Positions 63,475 through 64,000 of a stretch of 64,000 nt of DNA are shown piece after piece. The notes under the pieces are model-generated. The model made no database searches and had not been told where the DNA came from. It worked only from the letters and a program-made list of their open reading frames with translations. Made by a program: the position numbers and the translations under genes. Numbering within the stretch: the stretch's first letter is position 1; every line of letters begins with the position of its first letter. The DNA is from Lysobacteraceae bacterium (lineage in GTDB: Bacteria; Pseudomonadota; Gammaproteobacteria; Xanthomonadales; Xanthomonadaceae): NCBI GenBank assembly GCA_004297225.1, contig SCUI01000003.1, forward strand, positions 62,001 to 126,000, in the 5' to 3' direction.

Positions 63475-64000
63475 TGCCGACGCGCCCCCGGCGGGCGCGG
63501 CAACGCGCGGCGGCGGGCCTGGTGCTTGCCGCCGCGCTGCTGTGCGCGGGCTGCTCGATCGATCCCCGCTGGCAACTGGCCCGCGGCGACGCGCCGGCGG
63601 CGCCGGTGCTGCTCGACGTGCCGTTCCATCCCCAGACCGAATACCAGTGCGGACCGGCGGCGCTGGCGACGGTGCTTGGCGCCAGCGGGGTCGCGACCAG
63701 CCCGCAGGCGCTGGTGCCGCAGGTCTACCTGCCGGGCCGCGAAGGCAGCCTGCAGCTCGAACTGGTCGCCGCCACCCGGCGTGCCGGCCGCATTCCCTAT
63801 GTGCTGGATCGCGAGCCCGACGGCCTGCTCGCCGAACTCCACGACGGCCGTCCCGTGCTGGTGCTGCAGAACCTGCTGGTGCGCACCTTCCCGCGCTGGC
63901 ATTACGCGGTGCTGGTCGGCAGCGAGCCCGCGGCCAATTCGCTGTTGCTCAACAGCGGCACCGAGCAGGGCTTGCGGCTCGCCGCCCCGAAGTTCCTGCG
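63474..64000 (+). CDS. PA2778-family C39-like cysteine peptidase lipoprotein (cut at window end)
   Basis: The frame runs open to 64000, giving the first 175 residues. A signal with lipobox-like CAGC (C27), then a C39-type peptidase domain: QCGPAALATVL with the catalytic C59 and RWHYAVLVG with H143. The lipidation site and the pairing with a PA2779 protein match P. aeruginosa. The ATG overlaps the previous TGA by one base. The substrate is not known; the C39 fold suggests processing of exported peptides or proteins. The 3' end lies outside the window. Confidence 0.82.
   Translation, partial: MPTRPRRARQRAAAGLVLAAALLCAGCSIDPRWQLARGDAPAAPVLLDVPFHPQTEYQCGPAALATVLGASGVATSPQALVPQVYLPGREGSLQLELVAATRRAGRIPYVLDREPDGLLAELHDGRPVLVLQNLLVRTFPRWHYAVLVGSEPAANSLLLNSGTEQGLRLAAPKFL

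Overview
The window is about 70% GC and almost wholly coding. It reads as ordinary chromosome from a gammaproteobacterium of the Xanthomonadaceae/Lysobacteraceae (Lysobacter/Luteimonas/Stenotrophomonas-like). The grounds are gene order and protein type: a YebC-family regulator followed by ruvC-ruvA-kup-ruvB-ybgC-tolQRAB-pal-cpoB-queE-queC, a SAM-riboswitch-led metX-metB-hom operon, fmdB-aspS, an otsB-GH15-otsA trehalose cluster, and GTAG-type REP palindromes like those described in Stenotrophomonas. I see no prophage, insertion sequence, CRISPR array or plasmid gene, and no gene-free stretch longer than about 300 bases.

Layout. 1-1200: end of a sulfotransferase-like gene, a REP pair, and a secreted protein of unknown function. 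1300-8600: Hsp33, a peptidoglycan glycosyltransferase, a GT2 glycosyltransferase with a CBS protein, a lysozyme-inhibitor-like lipoprotein, and a minus-strand string (phytase-like lipoprotein, RF3, GT9). 8600-12100: inverted repeat, promoter, SAM-I riboswitch and metX-metB-hom. 12100-17300: a c-di-GMP pair (propeller protein with a decayed GGDEF domain, plus MASE1-GGDEF-EAL). 17400-20800: serine dehydratase, a small glutaredoxin-like protein, and YceI-cytochrome b561-YceI. 20900-28700: an orphan propeller histidine kinase, hemE, a WGR protein, a fused AroK-AroB and nadE. 28700-31500: a second REP pair, bamD, rluD, pgeF. 31400-36700: trehalose cluster and a membrane ferredoxin-reductase-type protein. 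36800-47200: clpB, an ABC-F protein, an antiporter, a SIMPL protein, fmdB, aspS, a GNAT enzyme and others. 47200-58900: DNA repair, Tol-Pal and queuosine genes. 58900-64000: tRNA-Lys, an acyl-CoA dehydrogenase, glycerate kinase, pdxH, a cobalamin-binding-like protein and the start of a PA2779/PA2778-type pair.

Cross-cutting signals. (a) At least fourteen genes have a TANNAT-like -10 hexamer exactly 6 (twice 7) bases before the start codon and no Shine-Dalgarno, which predicts leaderless mRNAs. (b) In two divergent pairs (sdaA/glutaredoxin-like and glycerate kinase/pdxH) one symmetrical -10 serves both strands, and the two start codons lie exactly 18 bp apart. (c) Both REP pairs lie between convergent genes, and the TAG of each GTAG head is the stop codon of the abutting gene, four times out of four. 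(d) The met operon has a perfect 9-bp inverted repeat just upstream of its -35 as well as the riboswitch, suggesting two layers of control.
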